Below are positions 41,901 to 56,900 of a stretch of DNA of 64,000 nt, in pieces. The position numbers and the translations under genes were made by a program. Under the pieces are notes generated by a model, which had not been told where the DNA came from, did not search any database, and saw only the letters and a program-made list of their open reading frames with translations. How positions within the stretch are numbered: position 1 is the first letter of the stretch; each line of letters begins with the position of its first letter. Source of the DNA: Nematostella vectensis (lineage: Eukaryota > Cnidaria > Anthozoa > Actiniaria > Edwardsiidae); NCBI RefSeq assembly GCF_932526225.1, contig NC_064037.1:4608703-4672702 (forward strand), read 5' to 3'.

Positions 41901-44900
41901 TCTTGGAGGTCTTCTCTATAAAAATACACAACTAATAAATAAAGATTGTCGGTTCTGTTTAAAGTTGAAGATTGCTGAAGTTTGATAAACTGACTTATTT
42001 ATTAGCGCCGAAGAGTTTCAGTTTCTTCCTTTAAAAAAGTCAAATCGAAATATATAGGATTCTCGCATGACTAGGCATTGTCTGGTTGACTTTTATTTTA
42101 AAAAACTTGAGTAACCGTTAGCACTTACTTGTGAAAAATGCAGCCAAGTTTGCTGTGTAAGTAGAAATAATGATAAGAATAAAGAACCAGAAGGCAGAAG
42201 CAAGAATTCTCCCTGATGGCGACTTGGGTGTGTTGTCGGGTCCTTGCTGAAGCATAGACGCGGTAGCAAACCAAAGACTGTTGAACAGGTTAAACTCGTC
42301 CCCAGCTCCCTCATCCGTGATCCTAGCCTCGGCCCGATGTCCGAACGGACTCCAGAGATCGACTACGAACATCATGATAGTGACAAATAGGACCTAGAGG
42401 GATAGTTCATCAGATCTTATAAGTATAAGGGATATATGAGGAATTTTAAGTCAGATTTATAGGCAGTTATTAGTATGGTACTACAAAACGTTCGATTACC
42501 TGTATCAAGTTATGGATTAAAGTAGACGCAAGTTTTAATGACAGTGCCATAACAGGCCTCGAAATGTTTGGGGGGGGAGGGGGACACGATACAGAAATAT
42601 TGGGGGCACAGCAACGCCCCTACTGGTCACTTCCTTATATATATTTTTAATATTTAGAGGGGGTGGAGGGCACACGCCCCCAGTGCCCCACCCACTGCTA
42701 CGGCTCTGCAGGACACTCGCTAAATAAAAGCCTCTCGATACTTTACTTACCACTAGAATTATGAGTAGCCACACGGTTCCGTCGAATGGCTGCACGAATG
42801 CGAACAAACTAATCTCCTCCTCCTTCATCTCCTTCATAATCAAACTCTGCATGAAGTCCATAAACGGCTTGCTAAAGTCTATCTTGCTTTCACGCTCAGC
42901 GGTGATTGTGATCGGAGCGAGCGCCATGTCTGCTTTCTTGAAGTGGAGACAAGGTTATTAGTCGGCTACGTTATCTCTCAATGCTTGATCGATACCGTAT
43001 TTACTCGAATAAGCGCCCCGACGCACATTAAATTTTTCGACTCTAAGACAGGGCGCTTTATTTGGAGGAGGCGCTTATTTAAAAGGGCAAATTTCGCACA
43101 AAAAGCTGAAGAATGTTTTTATTCATTTAATATCCATTTTATACTACTACAACAGTTTCCTTTCTCTATATCGTTACAACTTGAAGTAGCTTTCTTCCAA
43201 TAAACTTTCATCCATTAAATGTTTATCTTTCTTTTCCAGAGTCTATGTGCTCCAGTTCTTTCTTAGAACTACTTCTATGATTACATAAAACTTTGGGAGG
43301 GGAGGGGGGCGCTTATTTGGGGGAGATGCTTATTTGAGTAAATACGGTAAGCCAATTCACTCCCATTTCTCACAAAATGAATTTTCTTACATTATCCATA
43401 CATTATTAACCTTATCTACAAGTTCAACCAGCTCATTTATGGGCTTATTTACTTTATCTATGCCCACCTTATCAAGTAGGTCACCTCCCTTATCTATCCG
43501 TTCACCCTCCTTTAATATGGGGTCACCTACTTTATCTATGAGGTCACACACGTTATCTATCAAGTCACCCACCTTATCTATCAATCACCCACCTTATCTA
43601 TCAGGTCACCCACCTTATCTATTAAGTCACCCACCTTATCTATCAAGTTACCCACCTTATCTATCAATCGCCCACCTTATGTATCAGGTCACCCACCTTA
43701 TCTATCAAGTCACCCACCTTATCTATCAAGTCACTCACCTTATCTCTATCAAGTCACCCACCTTATCTATCAAGTTACTCACCTTATCTCTATCAAGTCA
43801 CTCTTCTAATCTCTATCAAGTCAACCACCTTATCTATCAAGTCACCCACCCTATCTATCAAGTCACCCCCTTATCTATCAAGTCACCCACCTTACCTATC
43901 AAGTCACCTACGTTATCTATCAATCACCCACCTTATCTATCAGGTCTCAAACCTTATCTATCAAGTCACAAACCTTATCTATCAAGTCACTCACCATATC
44001 TATCAAGTCACCCACCTTATCTATCAAGTCACCCACCCTATCTATCAAGTCACCCACCTTATCTATCATGTCTCCAACCTTATCTATCAAGTCACCCACC
44101 TTATCTATCAAGTCACCCACCCTATCTATCTATCTATCAAGTCACCCACCTTATCTATCAAGTCACCCACCCTATCTATCTATCAAGTCACCCACCCTAT
44201 CTATCTATCAAGTCACCCACCTTATCTATCAAGTCACCCACCCTATCTATCTATCAAGTCACCCACCTTATCTATCAGGTCTCCAACCATGCCTGTCACT
44301 CGTCCATTTACCATGCTTGCATAGTTTGTATCTCGTCGCAAATCGATTTCGTATTCAAAGCCTACCACGGTTGACAGCTCGTTAATTACATCGATCAGAA
44401 AGCCCTGTAAGCTCTCGTTAGATACAGGTCGAGTCTCTATCGACCCGTTGCGCCAATCTAGGAATGGTGGTTCCTTTAGAACAAAGGTATCTTGGTTAGC
44501 CATCAGGGGGTGCGGGAGGTCATTTCTTATTAAGGAACCTTCAAATACTATGCTTTTTCCATATGATACCTATGACACCCCCCTCCCCCCCCCTCGGCCG
44601 ATCCTGGGTACGCGCCTGTATACTACGTGAATTAATATCCCTTCTAATGAAATGTTTACCAAAAAAATATAAAGAATAAAAAATAAGGCATAGTCCAATT
44701 CAGTGGATTGTAATTGACAGGTTATCCTTATCAAGCGGCTAGAATTTCCAGAGGTTGTGTGGATATTTTTTCTTCACGACGTTGAAAACTGTCCTATTAT
44801 GGGTCGTCTTTTAAAAGTCAAAGTACCAGAAAAATAATATATAAAGTGTAAAAGGCGGCCCTTATATGATTTTTTCTGGTGCAAGTGCGGCGAATTTTTT

Positions 44901-47900
44901 TATCGAGGTTTAAGTAAAATCATTAGGCCTAATAAATAGAAGTGTGAGCACGCTGTTAAAGTGGAAGGCTTTATAGGATACAGTTACATAAAATCTATCA
45001 GATCATACTCACTATTACTGCCGTGAGTTTGATCACTCTCTTTGGTCGCGGCAACGAAGACCCCGGTGTATTCGGGTTGTGGCACTTAACCATTTCTGCA
45101 TATTGCCCCACCCACTTAACAGGATTGACACTCTTCATGCGCAGAGCGTCCGTGTCCTGCATAGGGGAGGGCGTCCACTTTCCAACCTAACAGAAAAGTA
45201 ATCATGTTACCCACAGTGACCGATATATAGAGGGCGTCCTCTGAACAGCCTAACAGAAGATCCATCACGATAACTACAGTGACCGGTAAATAGAGGGCGT
45301 CCTCTAAACAGCCTAACAAAAGATCCATCACGATAACTACAATGACCGATATATAGAGGGCGTCCTGTTAACAACCTAACAGAGAAGACATCACGATGAC
45401 TCCAGTGACCGATATATAGAAGGCGTCCTGTTAACAACCTAACAGAAAAGCCATCACGATAACTACAGTGACCGATATATAGGGGGCGTCCTCTTAACAA
45501 CCTAACAGAGAAGACGTCACGATAACTTCAGTGACCGATATATAGAAGGCGTCCTGTTAACAACCTAACAGAGAAGTCATCACGATAACTTCAGTGACCG
45601 ATCTATAGAAGGCGCCCTCTTAACAACATAACAGAAAAGCCATCATGAAAACTACAGTTACCGATATATAGAGGGCGTCCTGTTATCCGACACGAAGCCA
45701 TAATGGTAACTACAGTGGTCTACAGTGGCATGTCTAGACTACGTGAGGTCTACAGTGGCATGTCTAGACTACGTGAGGTCTACAGTGGCATGTCTAGACT
45801 ACGTGAGGTCTACAGTGGCATGTCTAGACTACGTGGGGTCTACAGTGGCATGTCTAGACTACGTGAGGTCTACAGTGGCATGTCTAGACTACGTGGGGTC
45901 TACAGTGGCATGTCTAGACTACGTGGGGTCTACAGGTGCATGTCTAGGCTGACGGTCATGTGACTATGCACAAATCCCCCACCCCCTCCCCCAAAAAAGA
46001 AAAATCGGCAAGCTCCCAGAGGAAGGAAAATTCAAGCAGCTGAAGGTATTACCATATACCATTAAAAAAGCCAAAGGATTAGAGAGAAAATCGATCATGA
46101 GCACTTTTCCCTTCCACCGTTAAATATCTAATGGTCCGTCACTGACCTTTTCCACGTCGTCTTCACGGATATTCAAAATATCGAAGCCGCCCTTAGCGTT
46201 ACGTTGGCCCTGCTTGTTGAAGCTGATCGGTCCGGTCATACCACGGTCTTTTCGCTGTAGAAAATAGTTAATTTATTAAATATGTTATACTGTACGGCCC
46301 GGTCATACCACGATCTTTTCGCTGTAGAAAATACTTAATTTATTAAATATGTTATACTGTACGGCCCGGTCATACCACGGTCTTTTCGCTGTAGAAAATA
46401 GTTAATTTATTAAATATGTTATACTGTACGGCCCGGTCATACCACGGTCTTTTCGCTGTAGAAAATAGTTAATTTATTAAATATGTTATACTGTACGGCC
46501 CGGTCATACCACGGTCTTTTCGCTGTAGAAAATAGTTAATTTATTAAATATGTTATACTGTACGGCCCGGTCATACCACGATCTTTTCGCTGTAGAAAAT
46601 AGTTAATTTATTAAATATGTTATACTGTACGGCCCGGTCATACCACGGTCTTTTCGCTGTAGAAAATAGTTAATTTATTAAATATGTTATACTGTTGTAG
46701 TGCGACACCCGCTACCGTGGCCACCAAGAACAAATATTTAGACAATTAGAAAATGCGAGAATCCTATCTTTGAATGAAAGACTGGCTGATTTGGCTTGTT
46801 TTCATTTCAATGAGAGTGTTTTCTCGTATGCTCATTGGCTAACATCAGAAAACTTTCCCTTTTTCTCGCAAAAGGCCAAACAGCCCTAGCAAGAAACTCC
46901 TCGATCTTTGAGCATGATTCCAACAATAACAATGGATTGGCTGATCATTATAGTATGGATTGGAGCTCATCTAAAACGCTTTACCCCTTTGATTGCGTCA
47001 AGTAGTGTGGGTCCTAATTTCCCAGTATCGTCCTGTAGAGGACAGTCCTGATTGGCTGGTCGAGGGTAGATTTTCGGCCACAGACTGGCAGAGATCAGGC
47101 TACGGATGGCGTTTGCTACAACTTGAATGGAGTCGTTCACGACAGAGTAGGCCACCTGAGAGAGAAAGTTTGAATCTCACGTTAGCGAAGGCATTTTTCT
47201 GAATTAGCGCCAAAGCTAACCTCGACTTGACCCCCTGCTGCCGTAAGAATAGTTCCACTTGCTAAGGAGTGCAAAGAGAGCTTTAAGCTTAAAGATAATG
47301 TTTATTTTATGATAAAAGAGATGGAGTCCTTGTGGACACATTGTAATAGCCGTCGTGACTAGGGCTTGACGCTTTCTTTCTTTTTTTTTAAAAGAAACTT
47401 TTACCAACGCAACGTTTTTTACTTTGGGGGGGGGGGACCGGTATATAGGGGCCACTACTATGCCTCTACTGATCATTTTAATATCATGAAAATGTAGGGG
47501 AGACATAAGACCACAGACCCCTCCTCCTGCCAAGGCCCTGTTTATGATAAACAATAACAAAGAAGTACTTGAGTAAGATTCTTTGAATAGTATACTGAAC
47601 GGGAATTGTATTCCCCCCACTCTTCTCCCTGCTAAGGCCCCGGTGTGAATAACAAAGAAGTAGCTGTGTAAGATTATTTGAATAGTATACTGAACGGGAA
47701 TAGTATTTCCCCCACCCTTCTCCCTGCTAAGGCCCCGGTGTGAACAATAACAAAGAAGTAGCTGTGTAAGTTTCTTGAAATAGTAAACTGACCGGGGACA
47801 GTATTTTTCCCACGCTTAGCGTGATCGCAGTGCGCTGCAAGTGCTCTGATAGCCTGTCGTTGTCCAGGTTCAAGCTTAACCCTACCATACCAAGAATGGA

Positions 47901-50900
47901 CGGGTAGGTCTTGTTTGGGCCGGCAACTTCCTGCAGGGAAGACGATTGTCGACATTTATGTGCATGGTAGAACACTTTTATATTTGAATATCATCATCAT
48001 CATCATCATCACACATAATCATTATCGTTGTTTTTCATCTATTTCTTTTATCATTTTACAGCATAGAACCAGGGGTTCATCCCATCCATTATGATGAGGG
48101 AGATTTAGTTTCTAAATTTCTCTCATTCTTTAATGACGAGGAAATTCAGAGGAAAACAAAAGAATCTTTTTTGTCTTCTAAATTTCCCTCTCCATCAGTG
48201 CTGGAGAGAAATTTAGAACCAAGTTGCTTATCTTCTAGTTTCCACCAAAGAAACAAATAAAACGCAGTTTCCTGAATATGATTAACACAGGCATTGATAC
48301 TGCGCCAAAAGAACACAGTATTTGATCGCGTGGTACCTAAACAACGTAAGACTAGATCCATGTGGGATGATTTTGATTTCTGTACGCATGCGTACTTATG
48401 ACGTCAAAGAACAAAACTATACTATAGAGCTGATGGTATTTGTATTTTTCAATCACTTCTGCAACTATTTGAATACTTTTAAATGTGTGAATATTTCATT
48501 TCAGATTGTATGTGCAATCATATAGGGTGGTCTTAAAGGTAAAAAACAACGCATACAAAGGCGCCAATTCATTAAACAGTGCTTGCAAACCTAAGATTAC
48601 TCGTAGTTTCGAGTTAATTTTCTCGGTGATCATGGTATTATAAAGTCTGCGGCGTCGGGACTTCAACTAATCATCCCTCCTTTGCGGGGACATTCAATGA
48701 CTAAATTCCCCGAGATGCCATGCTATAATTACAACCGGATTTTTACTATTAGTCCTTTTTATAACGAAACATAACTTCTACATTCCTTGTCTCCCTAAAT
48801 TTAGAGATCAATAAAGTTAACAACAACTCCACCTCAAGATCCTGTCTTATGTTATTATCTATTTTAAACTCACCAGATCAGAAGCAATCCACTTATAATC
48901 ACTATCATCGTTGAATCCAACAAATAAAGCCTAGAAGTGAAAGACATGATAAGCTGTCATATAAGTGATGTGAATGAGGGACCCCCTCCACCAAACTACC
49001 TTGGATCATGTTAACCATGCTCATTATTTATGCGTCCTCGTTAACCTACCATCCCCACCCATGGTGTCAGTGATACCTTGACACCTCCCACCCCACCCAT
49101 GATGTCAGTGATGCCTTGACACATCCCACCCCACCCATGATGTCAGTAACACCTTGACACCTCCCACCCCACCCATGATGTCAGTAATACCTTGACACCT
49201 CCCACCCCACCCATGATGTCAGTAACACCTTGACACCTCCCACCCCACCCATGATGTCAGTAACACCTTGACACATCCCACCCCACCCATGATGTCAGTA
49301 ACACCTTGACACCTCCCACCCCACCCATGATGTCAGTAACACTTTGACACCTCCCACCCCACCCATGATGTCAGTAACAATTTGACACCTCCCACCCCAC
49401 CCATGATGTCAGCATTACCTTGACACCTCCCACCCCACCCATGATGTCAGTAACACTTTGACACCTCCCACCCCACCCATGATGTCAGTAACACTTTGAC
49501 ACCTGCCCCTCTCACACCCCAACCAAACCCAGGATTTGATGAAGGGGGATGGGGGTGGAGGATACATCATCAGTCAAAAATAAAAAAATATGATATTCGA
49601 CTATCTTTAAATAGAAAATGCCGCCAAATGCAAATTTCCGATGAAAGGAGGGATGTGCGCTTTCCCTCCGCACGCCCTGGCAATGCCCCTGATGTATACC
49701 ATGTTCATGATGCGGGCTAGATCTTCCTGATCGCAGAAAATGATGATGTTCTTGAACCAAGAATTCTTGAGCACGGTGAGTGGAACCTGGATGTTGCCCT
49801 GCAAATCCAAACTTGGCATCATGTACACCTGGAACCGGTCAGACGTCCGAGCCAGGTTGAAGAAGTCAGTTGCGGGCACCACAAACTTCCCTTATGGGAC
49901 AAATAAAGTAAAAGATATAAGTATACAATAATACTAGTATAAGATATTAAAAAAGATAAGTTATGATACTAAGCTAGTATTTTGTGCATTTTGGAATCGG
50001 GCCTAAGAAATTTCAGAGACAAAGTAGAAGGTTTTAAACATAACATTTAGACTACGAGTTCGTGTTGACTATTAGAAAACGAGAACGAGTAGTCTTATTG
50101 TTCTAGTCTGAATCCGTTCACATACTACTTTGACTAATTCTCAGTAATAAATAACCGCTTTTGGCGCGAGAACACCGGCTTTTTCGCTATTCACTATCTA
50201 TGACTCAATAGATAGTGAGTACAGGAGCCAATCAAATTCCGAGATTCGTAATAGTCTGTGAGTGGATTTATATTTACACGTCCTTAGCAGGCATCAGCAT
50301 CATAGACCGCTTAGTATAAAGTGATGTACGATCAGGTATTTGTGTGATGTCTAGTGATGTACAATCAGGTATTTGTGTGATGTCTGGTGATGTACGATCA
50401 GGTATTTGTGTGATGTCTAGTGATGTACGATCAGGTATTTGTGTGATGTCTAGTGATGTACGATCAGGTATTTTTGTGATGTCTAGTGATGTACGATCAG
50501 GTATTTGTGTGATGTCTAGTGATGTACGACCAGGTATTTGTGTGATGTCTAGTGATGTACGATCAGGTATTTGTGTGATGTCTAGTGATGTACGACCAGG
50601 TATTTGTGTGATGTCTATTGATGTACGATCAAGTATTTGTGTGATGTCTAGTGATGTACGATCAGGTATTTGTGTGATGTAGTGATGTACGATCAGGTAT
50701 TTGTGTGGTGTCTAGTGATGTACGATCAGGTATTTGTCTGATGTCTAGTGATGTACGATCAGGTATTTGTGTGATGTCTGGTGATGTACGATCAGGTATT
50801 TGTGTGATGTCTAGTGATGTACGATCAGGTATTTGTGTGGTGTCTAGTGATGTACGATCAGGTATTTGTGTGATGTAGTGATGTACGATCAGGTATTTGT

Positions 50901-53900
50901 GTGGTGTCTAGTGATGTACGATCAGGTATTTGTCTGATGTCTAGTGATGTACGATCAGGTATTTGTGTGATGTAGTGATGTACGATCAGGTATTTGTGTG
51001 ATGTAGTGATGTACGATCAGGTATTTGTGTGATATCTAGTGATGTACGATCAGGTATTTTTGTGATGTCTAGTGAGTACGATCAGGTATTTGTGTGATAT
51101 CTAGTGATGTACGATCAGCTATTTGTGTGATGTCTAGTGATGTACGATCAGGTATTTGTGTGATATCTAGTGATGTACGATCAGATATTTGTGTGATGTC
51201 TAGTGATGTACGATCAGGTACTTTTGTGATGTCTAGTGAGTACGATCAGGTATTTGTGTGATGTCTAGTGATGTACGATCAGGTATTTGTGTGATGTCTG
51301 GTCATGTACGATCAGGTATTTGTGTGATGTCTAGTGATGTACGATCAGGTATTTGTGTGATATCTAGTGATGTACGATCAGGTATTTTTGTGATGTCTAG
51401 TGATGTACGATCAGGTATTTGTGTGATGTCTAGTGATGTACGACCAGGTATTTGTGTGATGTCTATTGATGTACGATCAGGTATTTGTGTGATGTCTAGT
51501 GATGTACGATCAGGTATTTGTTTGATGTAGTGATGTACGATTAGGTATTTGTGTGATGTGGTGATGTACGATCAGGGATTTGTGTGATGTCTAGTGATGT
51601 AGGATCAGGTATTTGTGTGATGTAGTGATGTACGATCAGGTATTTGTGTGATATCTAGTGATGTACGATCAGATATTTGTGTGATGTCTAGTGATGTACG
51701 ATCAGGTATTTTTGTGATGTCTAGTGATGTACGATCAGGTATTTGTGTGATGTCTAGTGATGTACGATCAGGTATTTGTGTGGTGTCTAGTGATGTACGA
51801 TCAGGTATTTGTGTGGTGTCTAGTGATGTACGATCAGGTATTTGTGTGATGTTGTGATGTACGATCAGGTATTTGTGTGATATCTAGTGATGTACGATCA
51901 GGTATTTGAATGATGTCTAGTGATGTACGATCAGGTATTTGTGTGATGTCTAGTGTGTACAATCAGGTATTTGTGTGATGTCTAGTGATGTACGATCAGG
52001 TATTTGTGTGATGTCTAGTGATGTACGATCAGGTATTTGTGTGATGTAGTGATGTACGATCAGGTATTTGTGTGATGTAGTGATGTACGATCAGGTATTT
52101 GTGTGATGTCTAGTGTGTACGATCAGGTATTTGTGTGATGTCTAGTGATGTACGATCAGGTATTTGTGTGATGTCTAGTGATGTACGATCAGGTATTTGT
52201 GTGATGTCTAGTGATGTACGATCAGGTATTTGTGTGATGTTGTGATGTACGATCAGGTATTTGTGTGATGTCTGGTGATGTACGATCAGGTATTTGTGTG
52301 ATGTAGTGATGTACGATCAGGTATTTGTGTGATGTCTGGTGATGTACGATCAGGTATTTGTGTGATGTCTAGTGTGTACAATCAGGTATTTGTGTGATGT
52401 CTAGTGATGTACGATCAGGTATTTGTGTGATGTCTGGTGATGTACGATCAGGTATTTGTGTGGTGTAGTGATGTACGATTAGGTATTTGTGTGATGTTGT
52501 GATGTACGATCAGGTATTTGTGTGATGTCTGGTGATGTACGATCAGGTATTTGTGTGATGTCTAGTGATGTACGATCAGGTATTTTTGTGATGTTGTGAT
52601 GTACGATCAGGTATTTGTGTGATGTCTGGTGATGTACGATCAGGTATTTGTCTGATGTCTAGTGATGTACGATCAGGTACTTTTGTGATGTCTAGTGAGT
52701 ACGATCAGGTATTTGTGTGATGTCTAGTGATGTACGATCAGGTATTTGTGTGATGTCTAGTGATGTACGGTCAGGTATTTGTGTGATGTAGTGATGTACG
52801 ATCAGGTATTTGTGTGATGTAGTGATGTACGATCAGTTATTTGTGTGATATCTAGTGATGTACGATCAGGTATTTGGGTGATGTAGTGATGTACGATCAG
52901 GTATTTGTGTGATGTCTAGTGATGTACGATCAGGTATTTGTGTGATGTAGTGATGTACGATCAGGTATTTGTGTGATGTCTAGTGATGTACGATCAGGTA
53001 TTTGTGTGATGTCTAGTGTGTACGATCAGGTATTTGTGTGATGTCTGGTGATGTACGATCAGGTATTTGTGTGATGTCTAGTGATGTACGATCAGGTATT
53101 TGTGTGATGTCTGGTCATGTACGATCAGGTATTTGTGTGATGTCTAGTGATGTACGATCAGGTATTTGTGTGATATCTAGTGATGTACGATCAGGTATTT
53201 TTGTGATGTCTAGTGATGTACGATCAGGTATTTGTGTGATGTCTAGTGATGTACGACCAGGTATTTGTGTGATGTCTATTGATGTACGATCAGGTATTTG
53301 TGTGATGTCTAGTGATGTACGATCAGGTATTTGTTTGATGTAGTGATGTACGATTAGGTATTTGTGTGATGTGGTGATGTACGATCAGGGATTTGTGTGA
53401 TGTCTAGTGATGTAGGATCAGGTATTTGTGTGATGTAGTGATGTACGATCAGGTATTTGTGTGATATCTAGTGATGTACGATCAGATATTTGTGTGATGT
53501 CTAGTGATGTACGATCAGGTATTTTTGTGATGTCTAGTGATGTACGATCAGGTATTTGTGTGATGTCTAGTGATGTACGATCAGGTATTTGTGTGGTGTC
53601 TAGTGATGTACAATCAGGTATTTGTGTGGTGTCTAGTGATGTACGATCAGGTATTTGTGTGATGTCTAGTGATGTACGATCAGGTATTTGTGTGATGTTG
53701 TGATGTACGATCAGGTATTTGTGTGATATCTAGTGATGTACGATCAGGTATTTGAATGATGTCTAGTGATGTACGATCAGGTATTTGTGTGATGTCTAGT
53801 GTGTACAATCAGGTATTTGTGTGATGTCTAGTGATGTACGATCAGGTATTTGTGTGATGTCTAGTGATGTACGATCAGGTATTTGTGTGATGTAGTGATG

Positions 53901-56900
53901 TACGATCAGGTATTTGTGTGATGTAGTGATGTACGATCAGGTATTTGTGTGATGTCTAGTGTGTACGATCAGGTATTTCCGTGATGTCTAGTGATGTACG
54001 ATCAGGTATTTGTGTGATGTCTAGTGATGTACGATCAGGTATTTGTGTGATGTCTAGTGATGTACGATCAGGTATTTGTGTGATGTCTAGTGATGTACGA
54101 TCAGGTATTTGTTTGATGTAGTGATGTACGATTAGGTATTTGTGTGATGTGGTGATGTACGATCAGGTATTTGTGTGATGTCTATTGATGTACGATCAGG
54201 TATTTGTGTGATGTAGTGATGTACGATCAGGTATTTGTGTGATGTCTAGTGATGTACGGTCAGGTATTTGTGTGATGTAGTGATGTACGATCAGGTATTT
54301 GTGTGATGTAGTGATGTACGACCAGGTATTTGTGTGATGTCTATTGATGTACGATCAGGTATTTGTGTGATGTCTAGTGATGTACGATCAGGTATTTGTT
54401 TGATGTAGTGATGTACGATTAGGTATTTGTGTGATGTGGTGATGTACGATCAGGGATTTGTGTGATGTCTAGTGATGTAGGATCAGGTATTTGTGTGATG
54501 TAGTGATGTACGATCAGGTATTTGTGTGATATCTAGTGATGTACGATCAGATATTTGTGTGATGTCTAGTGATGTACGATCAGGTATTTTTGTGATGTCT
54601 AGTGATGTACGATCAGGTATTTGTGTGATGTCTAGTGATGTACGATCAGGTATTTGTGTGATGTTGTGATGTACGATCAGGTATTTGTGTGATGTCTGGT
54701 GATGTACGATCAGGTATTTGTGTGATGTAGTGATGTACGATCAGGTATTTGTGTGATGTCTGGTGATGTACGATCAGGTATTTGTGTGATGTCTAGTGTG
54801 TACAATCAGGTATTTGTGTGATGTCTAGTGATGTACGATCAGGTATTTGTGTGATGTCTGGTGATGTACGATCAGGTATTTGTGTGGTGTAGTGATGTAC
54901 GATTAGGTATTTGTGTGATGTTGTGATGTACGATCAGGTATTTGTGTGATGTCTGGTGATGTACGATCAGGTATTTGTGTGATGTCTAGTGATGTACGAT
55001 CAGGTATTTTTGTGATGTTGTGATGTACGATCAGGTATTTGTGTGATGTCTGGTGATGTACGATCAGGTATTTGTCTGATGTCTAGTGATGTACGATCAG
55101 GTACTTTTGTGATGTCTAGTGAGTACGATCAGGTATTTGTGTGATGTCTAGTGATGTACGATCAGGTATTTGTGTGATGTCTAGTGATGTACGGTCAGGT
55201 ATTTGTGTGATGTAGTGATGTACGATCAGGTATTTGTGTGATGTAGTGATGTACGATCAGGTATTTGTGTGATATCTAGTGATGTACGATCAGGTATTTG
55301 GGTGATGTAGTGATGTACGATCAGGTATTTGTGTGATGTCTAGTGATGTACGATCAGGTATTTGTGTGATGTAGTGATGTACGATCAGGTATTTGTGTGA
55401 TGTCTAGTGATGTACGATCAGGTATTTGTGTGATGTCTAGTGTGTACGATCAGGTATTTGTGTGATGTCTGGTGATGTACGATCAGGTATTTGTGTGATG
55501 TCTAGTGATGTACGATCAGGTATTTGTGTGATGTCTGGTCATGTACGATCAGGTATTTGTGTGATGTCTAGTGATGTACGATCAGGTATTTGTGTGATAT
55601 CTAGTGATGTACGATCAGGTATTTTTGTGATGTCTAGTGATGTACGATCAGGTATTTGTGTGATGTCTAGTGATGTACGACCAGGTATTTGTGTGATGTC
55701 TATTGATGTACGATCAGGTATTTGTGTGATGTCTAGTGATGTACGATCAGGTATTTGTTTGATGTAGTGATGTACGATTAGGTATTTGTGTGATGTGGTG
55801 ATGTACGATCAGGGATTTGTGTGATGTCTAGTGATGTAGGATCAGGTATTTGTGTGATGTAGTGATGTACGATCAGGTATTTGTGTGATATCTAGTGATG
55901 TACGATCAGATATTTGTGTGATGTCTAGTGATGTACGATCAGGTATTTTTGTGATGTCTAGTGATGTACGATCAGGTATTTGTGTGATGTCTAGTGATGT
56001 ACGATCAGGTATTTGTGTGGTGTCTAGTGATGTACAATCAGGTATTTGTGTGGTGTCTAGTGATGTACGATCAGGTATTTGTGTGATGTCTAGTGATGTA
56101 CGATCAGGTATTTGTGTGATGTTGTGATGTACGATCAGGTATTTGTGTGATATCTAGTGATGTACGATCAGGTATTTGAATGATGTCTAGTGATGTACGA
56201 TCAGGTATTTGTGTGATGTCTAGTGTGTACAATCAGGTATTTGTGTGATGTCTAGTGATGTACGATCAGGTATTTGTGTGATGTCTAGTGATGTACGATC
56301 AGGTATTTGTGTGATGTAGTGATGTACGATCAGGTATTTGTGTGATGTAGTGATGTACGATCAGGTATTTGTGTGATGTCTAGTGTGTACGATCAGGTAT
56401 TTCCGTGATGTCTAGTGATGTACGATCAGGTATTTGTGTGATGTCTAGTGATGTACGATCAGGTATTTGTGTGATGTCTAGTGATGTACGATCAGGTATT
56501 TGTGTGATGTCTAGTGATGTACGATCAGGTATTTGTTTGATGTAGTGATGTACGATTAGGTATTTGTGTGATGTGGTGATGTACGATCAGGTATTTGTGT
56601 GATGTCTATTGATGTACGATCAGGTATTTGTGTGATGTAGTGATGTACGATCAGGTATTTGTGTGATGTCTATTGATGTACGATCAGGTATTTGTGTGAT
56701 GTAGTGATGTACGATCAGGTATTTGTTTGATGTAGTGATGTACGATTAGGTATTTGTGTGATGTGGTGATGTACGATCAGGGATTTGTGTGATGTCTAGT
56801 GATGTACGATCAGGTATTTGTGTGATGTAGTGATGTACGATCAGGTATTTGTGTGATGTCTAGTGATGTACGATCAGGTATTTGTGTGATGTCTAGTGAT

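Noticed and set aside
43334-44385. 346-codon plus-strand frame rich in Pro, Tyr, Leu and Ser
   Set aside because: Antisense of the 21-bp minisatellite and of exon 10. No start context or unique domain.
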